Origin: Brachionus koreanus
Lineage: Eukaryota; Rotifera; Eurotatoria; Ploima; Brachionidae
Assembly: GCA_016987375.1 (NCBI GenBank)
Contig: PJRA01000272.1
Span: 1,895,816-1,959,815 of the forward strand
Reading direction: 5' to 3'
Length of the DNA: 64,000 bases
The notes under the pieces were generated by a model, which was not told where the DNA came from, searched no databases, and saw nothing but the letters and a program-made list of their open reading frames with translations. Position 1 is the stretch's first letter. Each line of letters starts with the position of its first letter. This document shows, piece after piece, positions 45,140 to 58,444 of the stretch. A program made the position numbers and the translations under genes.

Positions 45140-46055
45140 TTTTAAAAGAATTGCGGGAAAGTAAAAGAAAAGAGGAAAAATATTGTAGAATTTTTTTTTC
45201 GAAATTTATTTAGTTTAAAATTACCTTTTTAATTTATAAATTAAGAATTCAAGTTTTTAAGTATTTTTAAATTAAAATTTGTGTTGGTCGCGAGCAGAAC
45301 CGATAACGAATTAAACGGTTCCTGCTTTCAGAAAGTATGGAAAAATCGGCACTAAATCTAAAAGCACTAAATTCTTAATTAGGGTTAAGTTCTTGTTCCA
45401 ATCATGTTCGTTTATAATTAAACGATCGCATAATTTGGCGAGTAGAAATTTGATCGCCAAATGAACCGTCCATCTGATCGCATAAATCGTTCGCCAAATG
45501 AATTATGTTAGGTTAGGTCTGCTCGCCTCCATCACAAATTTAAAATCCACATTTACAGCATAACCTGAATCATTGAACCAGAATTTTTGGACTTTTCCTT
45601 TGATTAATTTTTCAATTGAATTTATCACAAAAATCTTTTTTTTTTGTTGGATCACATGTCCAAAACATTTAAATAAAATTTTATTAATATTAATATCTAA
45701 ACGTTATTTGAAAGATAAATCTACCCGATTTTGATGTTTACTAATTTATTCTATAAAATTTTCCTTTTGGTTTAAAATTACTTTGAATATTTTTTGTACT
45801 AAAGAAACCCAAATTCTTTCGGATTGCAAAGCATAAACAATCATTTCATAAAATTTAAAAAAAAATAAATTCTGTTTTTTTGATCTCTTATTCAATGCTT
45901 ATTCTAAACATTTTTAAAGATTTTTAATTTTTATTGTTTTTATTTTAATAAATCAATAAAATAAACACTTGTTTTTAATTAAAATTATAGTTCTTAAAAA
46001 AATTCCGCAATATTTTTCCGCTTTTCTTTGGCATTAGCAATTCTTTTAAAAGTCA
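45140..46055. mobile_element. Possible ~0.9-kb element with inverted ends
   Basis: ACTTTTAAAAGAATTGC...AAAAGAAAAGAGGAAAAATATT (45140-45190) is mirrored by the reverse complement of 45997-46050 (GACTTTTAAAAGAATTGC...AAAGAAAAGCGGAAAAATATT). No open frame lies between; a smaller TIR element is nested inside. Confidence 0.5.
45275..45541. mobile_element. Small inverted-repeat element (MITE-like)
   Basis: AAATTTGTGTTGGTCGCGAG followed by CAGAACC at the left mirrors GGTCTGCTCGCCTCCATCAC followed by AAATTT at the right. The interior has GATCGCATAA and TCGCCAAATGAA words. The target duplication is unclear. Confidence 0.6.
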
Positions 46056-46070
46056 CTGCAGGGTGGAATT

Positions 46071-46649
46071 TCCGTTTTTTAGGTAATTAAACATCGGAAA
46101 TTCTTAGCGCAAAAAGTGATGCGGAATTTCCATTTTCCAACTAAAATTATAATGCACTTCTTCTTTTTTCTTAAAAAAAATCAAACTTTTAACTTTGCTC
46201 ATTTGATTATAAAACTTTTATTAATTAAATAAAGATTAAACAAGATGTAAATCATCAATTAGATAGATTTATTGACAAAACACGAATTTTTAAAAATTTT
46301 CAGGGTTTTGAATCTATTGCTTCAGTAATTTATGTTAAATTTTACCTAGTCAAAAAATTAAGGATACTTCAAAAAAAAATCTATCTATAATTTAATTTTT
46401 AAATTAAAAAATTCGGAAAAATCGAAATTAATTTGACATAAAAAATTATAATTTTTCATCATAAGGCTGTTATTGAAAATAATTATCGAAAGATTTTTTT
46501 AAAAAGATGGTTAAGTTGGAAAAAGCCATTTGGAATTTTTCTTGTATCTGCATAGTTTCTCATTTGCTCAAATTTTTCTAAATTTAACTTTAAATTTTAA
46601 AATAGAAGACCAAAATGTAAATAAAAAATTAAAAAAAAAACGAATCTTC
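46071..46649. other. AT-rich spacer
   Basis: It contains two copies of GCGGAATTTCC/GTGGAATTTCC-like words near 46060-46135; otherwise nothing recognisable. Confidence 0.4.
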
Positions 46650-46872
46650 TTAACACTAGAAAGCCCGGCTGATTTATCATAAAAATTTCAAATAAAGTTA
46701 AAAAAATAAATTAAACATTTTCTTTGAAAATTTATTAATTTTCTAAAAAATTACAATCAAGATTTTTAGTTAATAAAGATAATTTTTTAAAATTTTATTT
46801 ATATGTGATAAAATCAAAGTTTTAATTTTTCAAAAAGGGGTCTAAAAAACCCCTCGGGCGTTCTAGTGTTAA
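46650..46872. mobile_element. piggyBac-type MITE, copy 2 (TTAA flanks)
   Basis: TTAA then CACTAGAAAGCCCGGCTGAT at the left; GGGGTCTAAAAAACCCCTCG, GGCGTTCTAGTG and TTAA at the right. It is the reverse orientation of the copy at 16795, with nearly the same length (223 against 224 bp) and similar interior. Confidence 0.87.
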
Positions 46873-47634
46873 AATATTTCTAAACCACATGTTAAAATAT
46901 AAATACAAGAAAAATCTGCAATGAACAATGAAGTATTTTTAGGAATGATCAAGACTAATGACGAAAATAATCATTAAACAAAATTAACTAAAATAAATTT
47001 TTCTAGCCAACTAAAGGTTTAAATGATCTCAAAGAAAATTGAAATATAATTTAAAAATTGGCTGATGAAATGAATGAAAATCATTATAAATATATAGATT
47101 GAATTTGAATAGTTTAATTCTAACATTTTTAATTAATTTTAACTTATGTGTTTTAAGTTTCAAAAATTATTTTTCTTTAATTGTCTAAAATTGTCTGATT
47201 TAGTTGATTAAATATCAATTCTAAGGGTTATATTGATAGGATTTAATTAGGCTAATGAGAATTTGTTATTAAACAGTAAAAAAATTTTTACCTAAAATAC
47301 CTATTATTCAGAGAATAATACTGTTTTAATTTATCTTTATTCAAGTTGATTTAATTTATGAGATTTCATTTACTTTAGCCAAGGACTTAACTAATGTATA
47401 CTTAAACTAATGTTTTTAATTTAGAAAAAAAAACTTTAAATAAACTAAAAGAACTTTAAGCTAAGCATGTTTTATAATATTTAAAAAAAATTATTTCTGT
47501 TGGTTTGAAATTTAATCAGAATTATTTTTTTTTATTATTTCATTTTTTTATTTGAATTCTCAATAACACCGTAGCTGAATCTTAAGCATTCAAAAATTCA
47601 GTTTAATAACAAAAATTATTGTTAAAACAGTAGG
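46873..47634. other. AT-rich spacer
   Basis: No gene, RNA or repeat recognised. Confidence 0.5.
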
Positions 47635-47905
47635 ATGACTTTTAGTATAGTTTATTGAATAAATATAAATGGTACAATTGATGATATGTCTGTAAATTAC
47701 TTTATATATGTATATATATTTTTTTTAATTGAATTAAATGATGAAATTAATAAGAAGAAAAAAAACGGTAGGAATGTGATGGTTTGAACTGATAGTTTAG
47801 CTGCTTGTGCGGACGCTTTTTTTCTATGCAAACGCCTCTCAGAATTCTTTTGGTTTGTGTCTTCTTTCGTCAACTCGTCTTTCTCTTGTATCCTATGTAA
47901 TGCAT
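47635..47905. repeat. Dispersed repeat, copy 2 of 2
   Basis: Similar to 5340-5650 (see there). Here the segment GCTTGTGCGGACGCTTTTTT and GCAAACGCCTCTCAGAATTC is best preserved. Confidence 0.65.
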
Positions 47906-49908
47906 AGTTCTTTTAGGCGTTTTCAAATATGGCCTGGAAAGCCGTAGTGCAAAGTTTTTGTTCGGATTCGTAAGAGTGGGTTTGCATCGAAGCACATTGC
48001 GCAAAGGGGTTATGATAATTAGGAGTTGAACAAGGAAAATATCCAAAATTGATAATTAAATATTTTGGCGATAAACAATTTACTAATTTAGTATTAAAAA
48101 TTTTAACGTTCAAGATATTTCAATTTGATGTTTCAAATTTACTAAAAAAAAATTTAGTTTGATGATAGCAACCCTTTATTAGTACATTTGAAAAGATCAC
48201 TTTTTAAATTTTAAATTTTACGTCATTCAATAAGGTAAGCATTGAAAAAATAAAATAAAATAAAAAAGAAAATTTTGTTATTGTTATTTAGTTTTTATTA
48301 GTGATTTTTTCATGTTAACAATAAAATCTTAAATTAAAAATTTAATTTTTTCAATTGAACTTTTTAGTAATTTGGTTTCTCATTACCAAATAAAACAGAA
48401 TAATGCAAAATGAAAATAAAAAAGTTTTGTTTTAAATTGTATTTGATTAAGGTATATCTTTCTATTTATTTCATTTAATTTCTCTAATTTTAAATTATTT
48501 CTCATGATGAGAAAATGCTCTTAAAAAAATTGGCATATCAATTTGAATTTTTATTAACGTCTAATTTAATTTTCGGAAATTTATCATTTAAAATTTAAGA
48601 GCCAGTTAGTCATTTAAGTCATTTTTCTCCAAATATTAATTTAAATTATAATTAGAATATAAAAGCAATAAAATTTTATCAACAAGATTTTTCAACCATG
48701 TATCAACATTAACCAAATGTAAAATTTAGATATGAGCCTATAATTAGACATACTTCAGATAAGCATGATATTTTTTCGTTTTCAATTAAAAGTTTGAGTA
48801 AATTTTAATGAAATGAAGTTTTTTTTTTTAAATTTTAAATATTTTATTACAGGTATGATTAAGAACTGGCCTAAATTTTTTTTTGCTGTTTTGAGAAAAA
48901 AATTTTAGTAAATTTCTAATTTCAAAAATTTCTTTTTCTTAATAATTTTATTGACAAAAAAAGATTAGTTTTTAGATAAAATAAGAACTGTTTATCATTT
49001 GAAATAAGCTGTCAAAAATCTTATCGAAAATCGAATTAATTTAATAATTACGATTTTATCTTATGTATGATGAGGATGAAGTTTAAAATCAGTTTTTATT
49101 CAAATTTGATATTTTTGAGGTTAATTGTTTTAATTAGTAATAAACGTTATATTACACACAGGTACAATGTTTCTATCTAGTATTTTTCACTGATGTATTA
49201 GCAAATATTCTTTTTTTTTAAGTTGCTTTTAAATGAAATAAACATGAATTTCATTCAATATTTTGTGGCTTCTCATTTTTGATTTCGATTAAGGTTTAAT
49301 TTTCTCAAATACAGGTAGATTTAAATAATAAAAAGAGAAAGCATATAACTTTTTATGATTAGAATAGATTGCCCCTATATTTCTGAACCACTTAACATTT
49401 TCCTATAAACAAATTTACTAATTAATTAAGATTTTCCACATTCAGAGGTAGCGTCATGTTTAATTGGCAATTCTTGTTGGAATGAGCTTGTTCAAAAAAT
49501 TTCTTGACATGAAACACTTTGCGTCATGTTTTCTTAAAATTAAATTTTTCACTAGCAACAAAATGTAAAGACATAACTTTTAGTTGCTATTTAAAATTGA
49601 TCTTGAGGAAATTTTTACCAATATTCTTGAATATTTAATATTATAGCTTGCTACCAAAAACAAAATTATGCTTTTTTCTAATTTTTTTTTAAATCTCCGA
49701 AAGCTCTTTCTAAATAATCAAGTAGTTACGAAAAATTAGCGATTAAAAAATTCATAATAAAATTCTTAATTTGAATGCTGTTTCTTACCTGAATAAAATT
49801 GCATAACACTTATGACTTGGAAATATTCTAATTTTTTATTAATTTAAAATAAACCAAAACAATTTAAATCGTCAGTTTTTGTCTAGATGAGTAAGAATCT
49901 ATGATCAA
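47906..49908. other. Intergenic, 5' flank of the ATP11-type gene
   Basis: A 66-codon ATG frame on the minus strand at 47913-48113 has no family resemblance. The rest is AT-rich. Immediately upstream of the flippase ATG is a five-codon ATG frame at 49888 that could act as a small uORF. Confidence 0.45.
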
Positions 49909-52900
49909 ATGAGACTAGAAAATATACGCGATAAATTAGTCGATTCGATAGACAATTTTATACAGAATCACAGCTTATTAAAAAAAGTTCTAATCAAAAC
50001 AGTAATTTTTCTTTAAATAAATATTTATGATATTTTTGTTTTTGACTAAAATTTTAATTTAGAAAATTCGTGATACCCGTGAAAAATTTTCCAAACTTCG
50101 AACAATATTCATAAATCATGTGCGACCTGTTGAATTCAATGAAGAGGAACCGCTCAACTATTCCGATAACAGAATTGTTACCTCAAAAGTATTTTTTAAA
50201 TAGAGGAAAAAATTAATAAATTTAAAATTTATTTTTTTAATTTTATTAGTATACTTTATTAAATTTTATTCCGAAAAATTTATTCGAACAATTTAGACGT
50301 ATAGCAAATTTTTATTTTTTACTCAACATTATTATTTTGGTAAGTTAAATAAATTGAAAAATATATTATTTAATATTAAACTAAAAAGTTTACTATATTT
50401 TGTTTGAATTTCTCTTAAATTGAAGTTAATAATTAGAAATTTTTAGAATAAATCTATAAAATTTTCTATCTTCAAATTCTTTAGACTTCAATTTGTCAAT
50501 TTTTTTTTTAGGTTAAAATTAAGTTAAAAAAAGCAAAAAAAAGTCTTTCATAATTCTAAATTTAAGTTTTTAATTCCTGATCCTCCAACGAATCCATATG
50601 CATCAATGATTCCTCTCGCAATTGTAATCTCTGTTACTGCAATAAAACAAGTAAAATTACTAATGAAAAATTAACACATTATTTGGCAAAATTTTAATAA
50701 AAAGGCTTATGAGGATGTTCTTAGACACAAGTCAGATTGGGAGATAAATTCGAAAAAAGTAAAAATTTTGAAAAATGGAAAAATTGAAACAATCAAAAGT
50801 AAAGACATAAAGTGTGGTGATATAGTAGAGGTTAAATTGGATGAAGAGTTTCCTTGTGATTTAGTTTTGTTAAACTCAACATCTGATACAAATACTTGTT
50901 ATATAAAAACAGCTAATTTGGACGGAGAAACAAATTTAAAACTTCGGTCAGTTCCGTTCAAGTTTCCAAATTTAAATGGTTTGCATGATTTAAGAGACTT
51001 GAAAGGGGCTTTGATCATAGAAAAACCCAATAGACACTTATACGAGTTTAAAGGAAAGTTGGTTTATGAGAAAAAAGAATAGTAATTTTTTTTTTAAATA
51101 GTTATAGCTAGAACTTCATTTATTAAATTTTAAAAAGTTTGATTAACAATGAAAATATTCTTCTTCGTGGGACCTCACTTAAGATTGTTTCTGAAATTTA
51201 CGGTTGTGCAATTTACACTGGTCAGGATTCAAAGATGATGCTCAATTCAAAATTTAAATCGAACAAATTGTCATGTGTTGAAAAAAGACTCAATTATTTT
51301 GTGATTGTTTACATAGTCGTTTTAATAGCTTTATCCATTTTATGTTTAATTGGCTCTCTTTTATATGACTACGTATACACTACACATTGGTATGTTAAAG
51401 ACGCAGCTCCAGACAACTTTAGAAATAATAAGTCATTGTACGATTTTATTGTTTTTATGTATTTTACAAACCTGAATTATATTATACCGCTGTCATTGTA
51501 TGTCACAATGGGTATATTTTAAATCTAATATATTTAAATATTTGAAAATAGTTTTCTCTTTTAAGAACTAATTCGTTTTGTTGGATCAAATTTTTTTGAA
51601 TGGGATTTAAAGTAATTACATTTTAATTTTTTAATTTAAGTAAAACAAAAAATTTTAATTTTTCTAAAAATCGTTTTCCAAAATGAATTAGGTGATTAAA
51701 AGTTTGTCTCATCCAAATTTAGTTACAACAAAAACTTAGCAATTTAATTTTAAATGATACGCAAAATGCTATGCAAACTAAATTTGCTATATAAAAACTT
51801 TGTAACAACTAATATATTTTGTAAAACGATTATTGAAATAATTTTTGAAATGGACTTTTTTTTTAATTTCAAATTATTTCCTTTTAAGTTAAATTGTACC
51901 AAATAATTGTAAGGTACCACTAATGACGCCAAAAATGATTTTGGTCGTCGTGATGGCCGTAGGTATAAAATCAAACTATAAAACATTTCAAATATCAAAT
52001 AAATAAACTAAGCATAAGACAAACAAAATTTAGAAGAAAAAAAAATGTTAGATTTTATAGAATTGAATAAGATCCCCACGCTCTCGCCTATCTTCCAGAG
52101 TTTCTAATCCCAATTTAGCTAATCTTGACTCATAGTTCAAACTTCTTATTTGTGGAACAAGATTCGTTGCTCTTCTTTGTACTTGTTCAAGTTTAAGTAT
52201 ATCCTTCTTTAAATAAGGATTCCNNNNNNNNNNNNNNNNNNNNNNNNNNNNNNNNNNNNNNNNNNNNNNNNNNNNNNNNNNNNNNNNNNNNNNNNNNNNN
52301 NNNNNNNNNNNNNNNNNNNNNNNNNNNNNNNNNNNNNNNNNNNNNNNNNNNNNNNNNNNNNNNNNNNNNNNNNNNNNNNNNNNNNNNNNNNNNNNNNNNN
52401 NNNNNNNNNNNNNNNNNNNNNNNNNNNNNNNNNNNNNNNNNNNNNNNNNNNNNNNNNNNNNNNNNNNNNNNNNNNNNNNNNNNNNNNNNNNNNNNNNNNN
52501 NNNNNNNNNNNNNNNNNNNNNNNNNNNNNNNNNNNNNNNNNNNNNNNNNNNNNNNNNNNNNNNNNNNNNNNNNNNNNNNNNNNNNNNNNNNNNNNNNNNN
52601 NNNNNNNNNNNNNNNNNNNNNNNNNNNNNNNNNNNNNNNNNNNNNNNNNNNNNNNNNNNNNNNNNNNNNNNNNNNNNNNNNNNNNAGATTCATACTGACC
52701 TATTACAACTCTCTGTTTCCTATCTTGTAGAAAATTTTTGAGCCATGCCAAAAGCTTACCGGTAAATCCATAGCTCTTTAACTTGATCTTTAGTAGCTTA
52801 TGCGAAACGCGATCAAACGCCTTCGAGAAATCTAAAAATACTACGAATAATAAGTTACATATTTCTTGATAGAAATAAATTTTATAAGATAGCTTTTAAA

Positions 52901-55900
52901 GACAAAGAAACTTGTTTTTAATTCTTAAAAATTTTAATTAATTTTAATAAAAATTATTTAATTTGTCTTCCTAACTAAATTTGAAATTTTTATTATTAAT
53001 TTTTAGTATTAAAATGAATAAAATTCAAAATGATATTATTTATCTAATTAATAAACAAATTACAACTTAATTTTTCTAGAATCAAACAAAATCCTTGTTA
53101 AAGTTATTCTTTAATCCCGCACTGAGATTTAAACGTTTTATTGAATAAGAATTATTGATTTGAGAAATTAATCTTATTGTACAATAATTATTATAAGAAG
53201 GTGTGAATTAAAAGTTGTGTGATATATAGTAAGTCGTTAAAGTGGTTTAAAATTAAATAAAGTAGTATAATTTTAAATTATTTAAATTTATTATTAGTTT
53301 GATATAAAATGTTCAATCACTTTTTATATGATCTTTACTAATAGAAATGAAACGAAATTATGAAAAAAGCTTTCAGAGATATCAGTCTTTTAGGTTTTTA
53401 GGATTGACATGATCTAGTAATATAAATTTCTTTAAGATTTGTAGAATATTTCTTGCTGTAAATAATAAATTGTTTAGCATATTTTTTATATTATGTTAAC
53501 TTTTTTATTTTATTTGTTTATCTGTATCGAGCTAATGCTCCTTCAGAATAAAAATTAAAAAAAACAAATTCAGAGTAAAAGTTAAATGAACTAAAATAAA
53601 ATTTGAAAAATTTATTATATCTTATTTTGCTTACTGTTTGACTCTTGTGTATATTTTTCATGGATATAAGAGTCAATAATTTTGTAAAAATATTTTACTT
53701 TTATCTAACAATTTAATTTTCTCTTCAATTCTTGATTATCAAATTTCAGACATTTATTCTGACACTAAATGGTCAAACCAAATGGGTTGGATTAACAAAG
53801 GGTTGACTGTATATTTAGAAAATTTTATTTTTTTTCGATATTTCACTTTCGAGGTCTTTGAATTAATCGCAGCACTTGATGTTGCATCTTTTCTTGGAAT
53901 ACCACGAAAATGTTTTGTTTGCATTACTGTTGCTGATTTAGTAGATTTCACTTGAGGGCCATCGTTGTCAAATAAATCTTTATTTAGCACTCAAAAACCG
54001 GAGGGGTCTTTTGAACCCCTTTTGTAACTTCCTATATTTGTTTTTTATTCAATAACTTTAATCATTTTTTTTATAATTTTTCTTTTCAATCATATCTTAA
54101 ATCAAAAATATTATAAAATTATTTAATTTTTTCTATAAAATAATTTTATTTTCATTGAAAAAAAGTATTAAAAAAGATTAAAACAAAAGGATCAAAAAGT
54201 CATCCGGTTTTTGAGTGTTAGTAATATGTGAATTTTTTGATTGTTAATTGGTATATCTAGATAATAATCGTACGTTTCATTACCTCTTAAGACAGTTACT
54301 TGTTTATCAGATTGTAATTCTAAGCTTTCCTATTTCTTTCAGTCTTAATTCCAGAATAAAAAAAAAATTAAATACATATTCATTTTTAAAATAAAGAATG
54401 TATGATGAAAAAAACGAACAACCTGCTAAAGTAAATTCTACAGATTTAAATGAAGATTTGGGTCAAATTGAATATTTGTTTTCTGATAAAACTGGAACTC
54501 TTACAGAAAATGAGATGTTATTTAAACATTTTTGTATCAATGGAGACATTTATGAAGAAAAATATGGTGATATATTTAATCTTAACTCACAAACAATAAA
54601 ATCGATTACGAATCCAAAAATTTTTCGGTTGCTCGAAGCTCTCACTGTATGTCACACTGTTCAAGTTGATAAAACATCATCTGAAAAATATAACGCTTCT
54701 TCACCAGATGAATTAAGCTTTATCAAATTTTGTTTTAAGTAAAATAAATTTCAAATTTAAAGAAAAAAAAAATTTTTTTTAAAGTTTAGGTATTCTGTAT
54801 GAAGGCGATGTTTTTGATAAAACAAAAAATATTTTTAACCGTAGAGTGGTCTATAACATAAAAGATGAGACTTTTGAAAAAAAATATGAAATCATGTATA
54901 TTCTTGAATTTGACTCTGTGCGCAAAAGAATGAGCATTATAGTCAAAAATGAGTCAAACGAATATTTTTTGTACTGCAAAGGGGCAGACTCATCAATAGC
55001 GCCTAGATGTAGCTGCAAAACATTCAGTCTTTACGAAGATTCACTTAAAGAATTTTCAGAAAAAGGATGGCGAACTTTAGTTATAGCTTACAAGCCTCTA
55101 AGTAAATCAGAATATCTAAGCTATTCACAAATGCTCGATCAGGCAAATAGTGACATCTTAAACAAAGAGGAAAAGCTAGATAAATGCTATGACTTAATTG
55201 AGTCAAATTTAAAAATAATAGGAGTCACTTCAGTCGAAGATCGTCTACAAGAGGATGTGGAAGGCACTTTATTTGCTTTGCGACAAGCAGGTATCAAAAT
55301 ATGGATCCTGACTGGCGATAAGCTTGAAACAGCAGTTAATATATCTGATTCATGTAAGCATTTTTCAAGAGAAATGTTCAAATTCGTTCTAAAAAACCTC
55401 AAAACTACAACTGAAGTTGAAGAAAATTTCACTATCATCAATGAACAGTAAGTTTAAAAAGCAACTAGGACAAAAAATCGTAAAAAATTTTATTTAAGAA
55501 TGAAATCCAGCGTCAAACAGTCATATGCTTTAATAATTGATGGCATTTCATTAGAGACAATTACTTTAAATAAAAAACAAAACGATTTTAGATCTATAGC
55601 TGTTAAATGTGATGCTGTTCTTTGTTGTCGAATGTCACCTTCTCAAAAAGCAAATGTAATCTAGAAGAATTCGATTTGTTTTTATTCTAAATATTTTTAA
55701 TGATTTTATTTTTATAAAGATTGTTTCATTGATTAAAAATAGCAAAGAACGTCCGATGACAGCAGCTATTGGTGATGGTGCAAACGATGTTTCAATGATA
55801 CAAGAAGCTCATGTGGGAATTGGTATTTATGGCAAAGAGGGAAGAAATGCAGCTAGATCGGCTGATTTTAGTTTTTCAAAATTCAAGTACTTAAAGCGAG

Positions 55901-58444
55901 CATTTCTTGTTCATGGATATCTTTATTATACCCGTATTGCTGTTCTTGTACTTTATTTTTTTTATAAGGTAATTTTATATTTAAATTATTTAGCATTAAT
56001 GAATTCCAAAGTCAACAAAATCTTGAAAAAAAATTATTCAAAGTATTTACCTCTGTGGACAAGTCACTTCTTCAAAGTTTAAAAATTTAAATTTTACTTG
56101 CTGTTTTTAAATTATCAAAATTAGAAATTATTAAATTAGAAATTTTTAATTTTTATTTTAATATTACTTTGATTTTCTATAACTGTTGATCCTTAATTTA
56201 AAATGAAAAATTGAATCTTTTTTCTCTAGAAACTGTTAAAGGACAAAACATTTTCAATTTAGATTTCATAAAATTTTAGTTTATCCTTTTAGATAGCTAA
56301 ATTAATTGAAATTTAATCATTTTGTAAATCCATGCAACCTAATCGAAAAAAAATCAGAGATTTTCTGAAGTTTTTTTTAAGAATCTATTTAATTTGACTA
56401 ATTTTGAAAATAGAGACATTTTAAGGTTAAAAATTTTTTAAAGAACTTTTAATTTTTTATTAATAGTTTTTTAAGACAACAAACTTATTATTTTAAAGTT
56501 TTAATTAACAAATTAAATAAAATTTTTCATAAGTTTGTCTTCTCCAAAATGTTAACTTATTTCTTATTCGTTGATATTTATGTTTTTAGATTGAAAAAAA
56601 TATTACCGTTTAGTTGTCAAACTAGTAATTTTAATATTAACCAGATTTATCTAAATTATCATCCTGGTAATACATATAGTTTAGAGGTTTTATTATCATA
56701 CTAATGATGACATCCAATGATCATAAAAACTTCGAATCAATAGCCAGTAGTTTAGAGCCAAGCATGCTTTTCGTGATGATTAAAAATGAAAAAAAATCTG
56801 AATTTATTATGAAATTTTGAAAAAAAAATTTAAGACTTGAAAGAAAAATGAATTTAAAGATATTATAGAGAAAATTGTACGATAACCTGTAAAAAATTTC
56901 TACAAATATTTTAAACTTTCTTTAGAGATTCTTTAGAAATTAGTTAACTTGATAATAAAATATTCGAAACCACTAAAGCTCAATTATTGTTTATTTTTTT
57001 TCAAAATTTTAACTCTTTATTCTTAAACTGCTTCTTGTAATACAATACACAATTGAATTTATTTAAAAGAAATTGTTTCATTAGATAAAATTTAAAATTT
57101 TGATTTTAACTTTTCAATAAATCTTAAATCATGAAAAAATTTCTAATAAAATAAATTTTAATTTTAAAAAATTTTACCGATATTAAAATCGATCATTGAT
57201 TATCGATTTTTTGAATTATTGAAAATACATTGCCTACATTAATAATAATTTTAATTTAATTTTGATTTATTAAACATCAATTTTGACTTAAAAATAAAAC
57301 TTTTTTTTTAAGAATTTTGTGTTTTCGGTTTGTCAAACTTATTATGGCTTTTGGAATGCTTTCTCAAGCACCGTAAGTATTTTAAAAAACAAAATGAACC
57401 TGTTAATCTAAATATCTCTAATTTTAAAAGAGTGTTTTTTCTAGTTTATATATTAGTATTTTTAATCTTATACTCAGCTCGGTGCCGCCATTTATCATAG
57501 CTTTATTTGAACAACAGAAAAATGTAAAAGATCTTGAACAAACTCCTTTTTTCTACAGGTTTTTTTGGAAATATTCAAAAATTAATCACTTTTTATTTTA
57601 AATTTATATAAAAAGATCAATTAGAAAAAACAAACCCCTTTCAGCTTTACAATTTCTAAAATGGAATATTATAGCAGTTTGGCATTCATTATCATGTTTT
57701 TTTATTCCTTTGGGCGTTTGTCAGATTAATTCAGTTTTATTAAACGATGGCAAAGTAAATTATCAATAAATCATATTAAATTACATCAGTTATTATTTTT
57801 TTTAGAATTTCGGAAATTACGAATTCGGTACATTAATTGTGACGAACATATTTGTTGTAATTCATTTGAAAATATTTTTAGTCTGGAAATACCAAAACAT
57901 ATTTGCATTATTTTCTTATTTGATGAGCATACTAGGATTTTTACTGAGTTGTTTTTTGCTCAGTGGATTTATATTGTAAGTATTTAAAATATGTGAACAG
58001 ATAAATGAGCTTATATTCTGTTTTAATAGGCCTTTTCCCTTAACTCTATTTACAGAAAACCAAGCACTATATTTTGGAATTTTTGTCTTATTTTCAAGTG
58101 GATCTGTATGGTTTACAATTATACTCTCTTCAGTAGTGTCTATATTGCCAGATCTTGTTTTAATAATAATTGAAAATCTAATGGAAAAAGTAAAGCTTAA
58201 TAAGTTTGCTAAAAAAGAAATATTTATCGAAAGCAACCGTGCAAAATCACCCAATACAACTGTTGAAAATTTTTCTCTCTATTCTATTGGAATGGAGCGA
58301 AGTACAGCAAGTTTTGAATCTTCAAATGATTTATCTTCAACATATATGATTAAGCGAAACAGCACTCTGAATTCAAGTCGAGCATTTAATCTTAAAAGCA
58401 GGAGAATTTCGCCTATAGATACTCTTTCTCAATCGGTTATTTAA
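49909..58444 (+). CDS. Class VI P4-ATPase, ATP11-type phospholipid flippase, 16 exons
   Basis: Exons: 49909-49986, 50063-50188, 50250-50339, 50567-50650, 50705-51081, 51138-51511, 51566-51611, 54397-54738, 54785-55447, 55499-55655, 55720-55968, 57313-57372, 57431-57558, 57616-57754, 57806-57975 and 58030-58444; phases close, giving about 1165 residues. P4 landmarks in order: [20 protein letters not shown], the actuator loop NLDGETNLK, the phosphorylated Asp in [11 protein letters not shown] (near residue 422), [20 protein letters not shown], and the hinge [20 protein letters not shown] followed by [13 protein letters not shown], typical of the ATP11 group. Ten membrane segments are expected. 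ATP11 proteins move aminophospholipids to the cytosolic leaflet with a CDC50 partner. DGETNLK is more like ATP8 than vertebrate ATP11 (DGES), so the subgroup is likely, not certain. The first exon is the least secure (weak GTTCTA donor). Confidence 0.93.
52050..52860 (-). pseudogene. LINE (type 2) fragment, interrupted by assembly gap
   Basis: From the right: [40 protein letters not shown] (52850-52686), the gap, then [40 protein letters not shown] and GDLIQFYKI before a stop near 52054. The same family as 39436-41005, but here both visible parts are open, so this copy may be younger or even complete across the gap. Confidence 0.85.
52224..52685. other. Assembly gap (462 N)
   Basis: A run of N inside the LINE, spanning the catalytic part of its reverse transcriptase. 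Confidence 0.99.
53754..53990 (-). other. Unidentified open frame ending at a MITE edge
   Basis: An open stretch of 79 codons (78 residues plus stop), Lys/Thr/Ser-rich ([20 protein letters not shown]), less AT-rich than its surroundings. Its upstream end coincides with the MITE boundary at 53984, so it may be a gene or transposase tail cut off by that insertion. No family recognised. Confidence 0.25.
53984..54222. mobile_element. piggyBac-type MITE, divergent copy with TTAG flanks
   Basis: TTAG then CACTCAAAAACCGGAGGGGT at the left; CATCCGGTTTTTGAGTG then TTAG at the right. The inner GAGGGGTCTTTTGAACCCCT parallels GAGGGGTTATTTAGACCCCT of copy 1. The duplicated tetranucleotide is TTAG instead of TTAA. 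Confidence 0.75.
55969..57312 (+). other. Flippase intron 11, 1.34 kb
   Basis: AT-rich with no transposon signature that I could recognise. Confidence 0.8.

Larger units (their letters stand above)
51612..54396 (+). other. Flippase intron 7, 2.8 kb
   Basis: It separates the exon ending EWDL from the exon carrying the phosphorylation site. It holds an antisense LINE with an assembly gap, an unidentified open frame and a piggyBac-type MITE; apart from intron 11 the other introns are short. Confidence 0.9.

Noticed and set aside
47913..48113. Small minus-strand gene
   Set aside because: 66 codons, no signal peptide or domain, adjacent to a dispersed repeat; expected by chance in this length of sequence.
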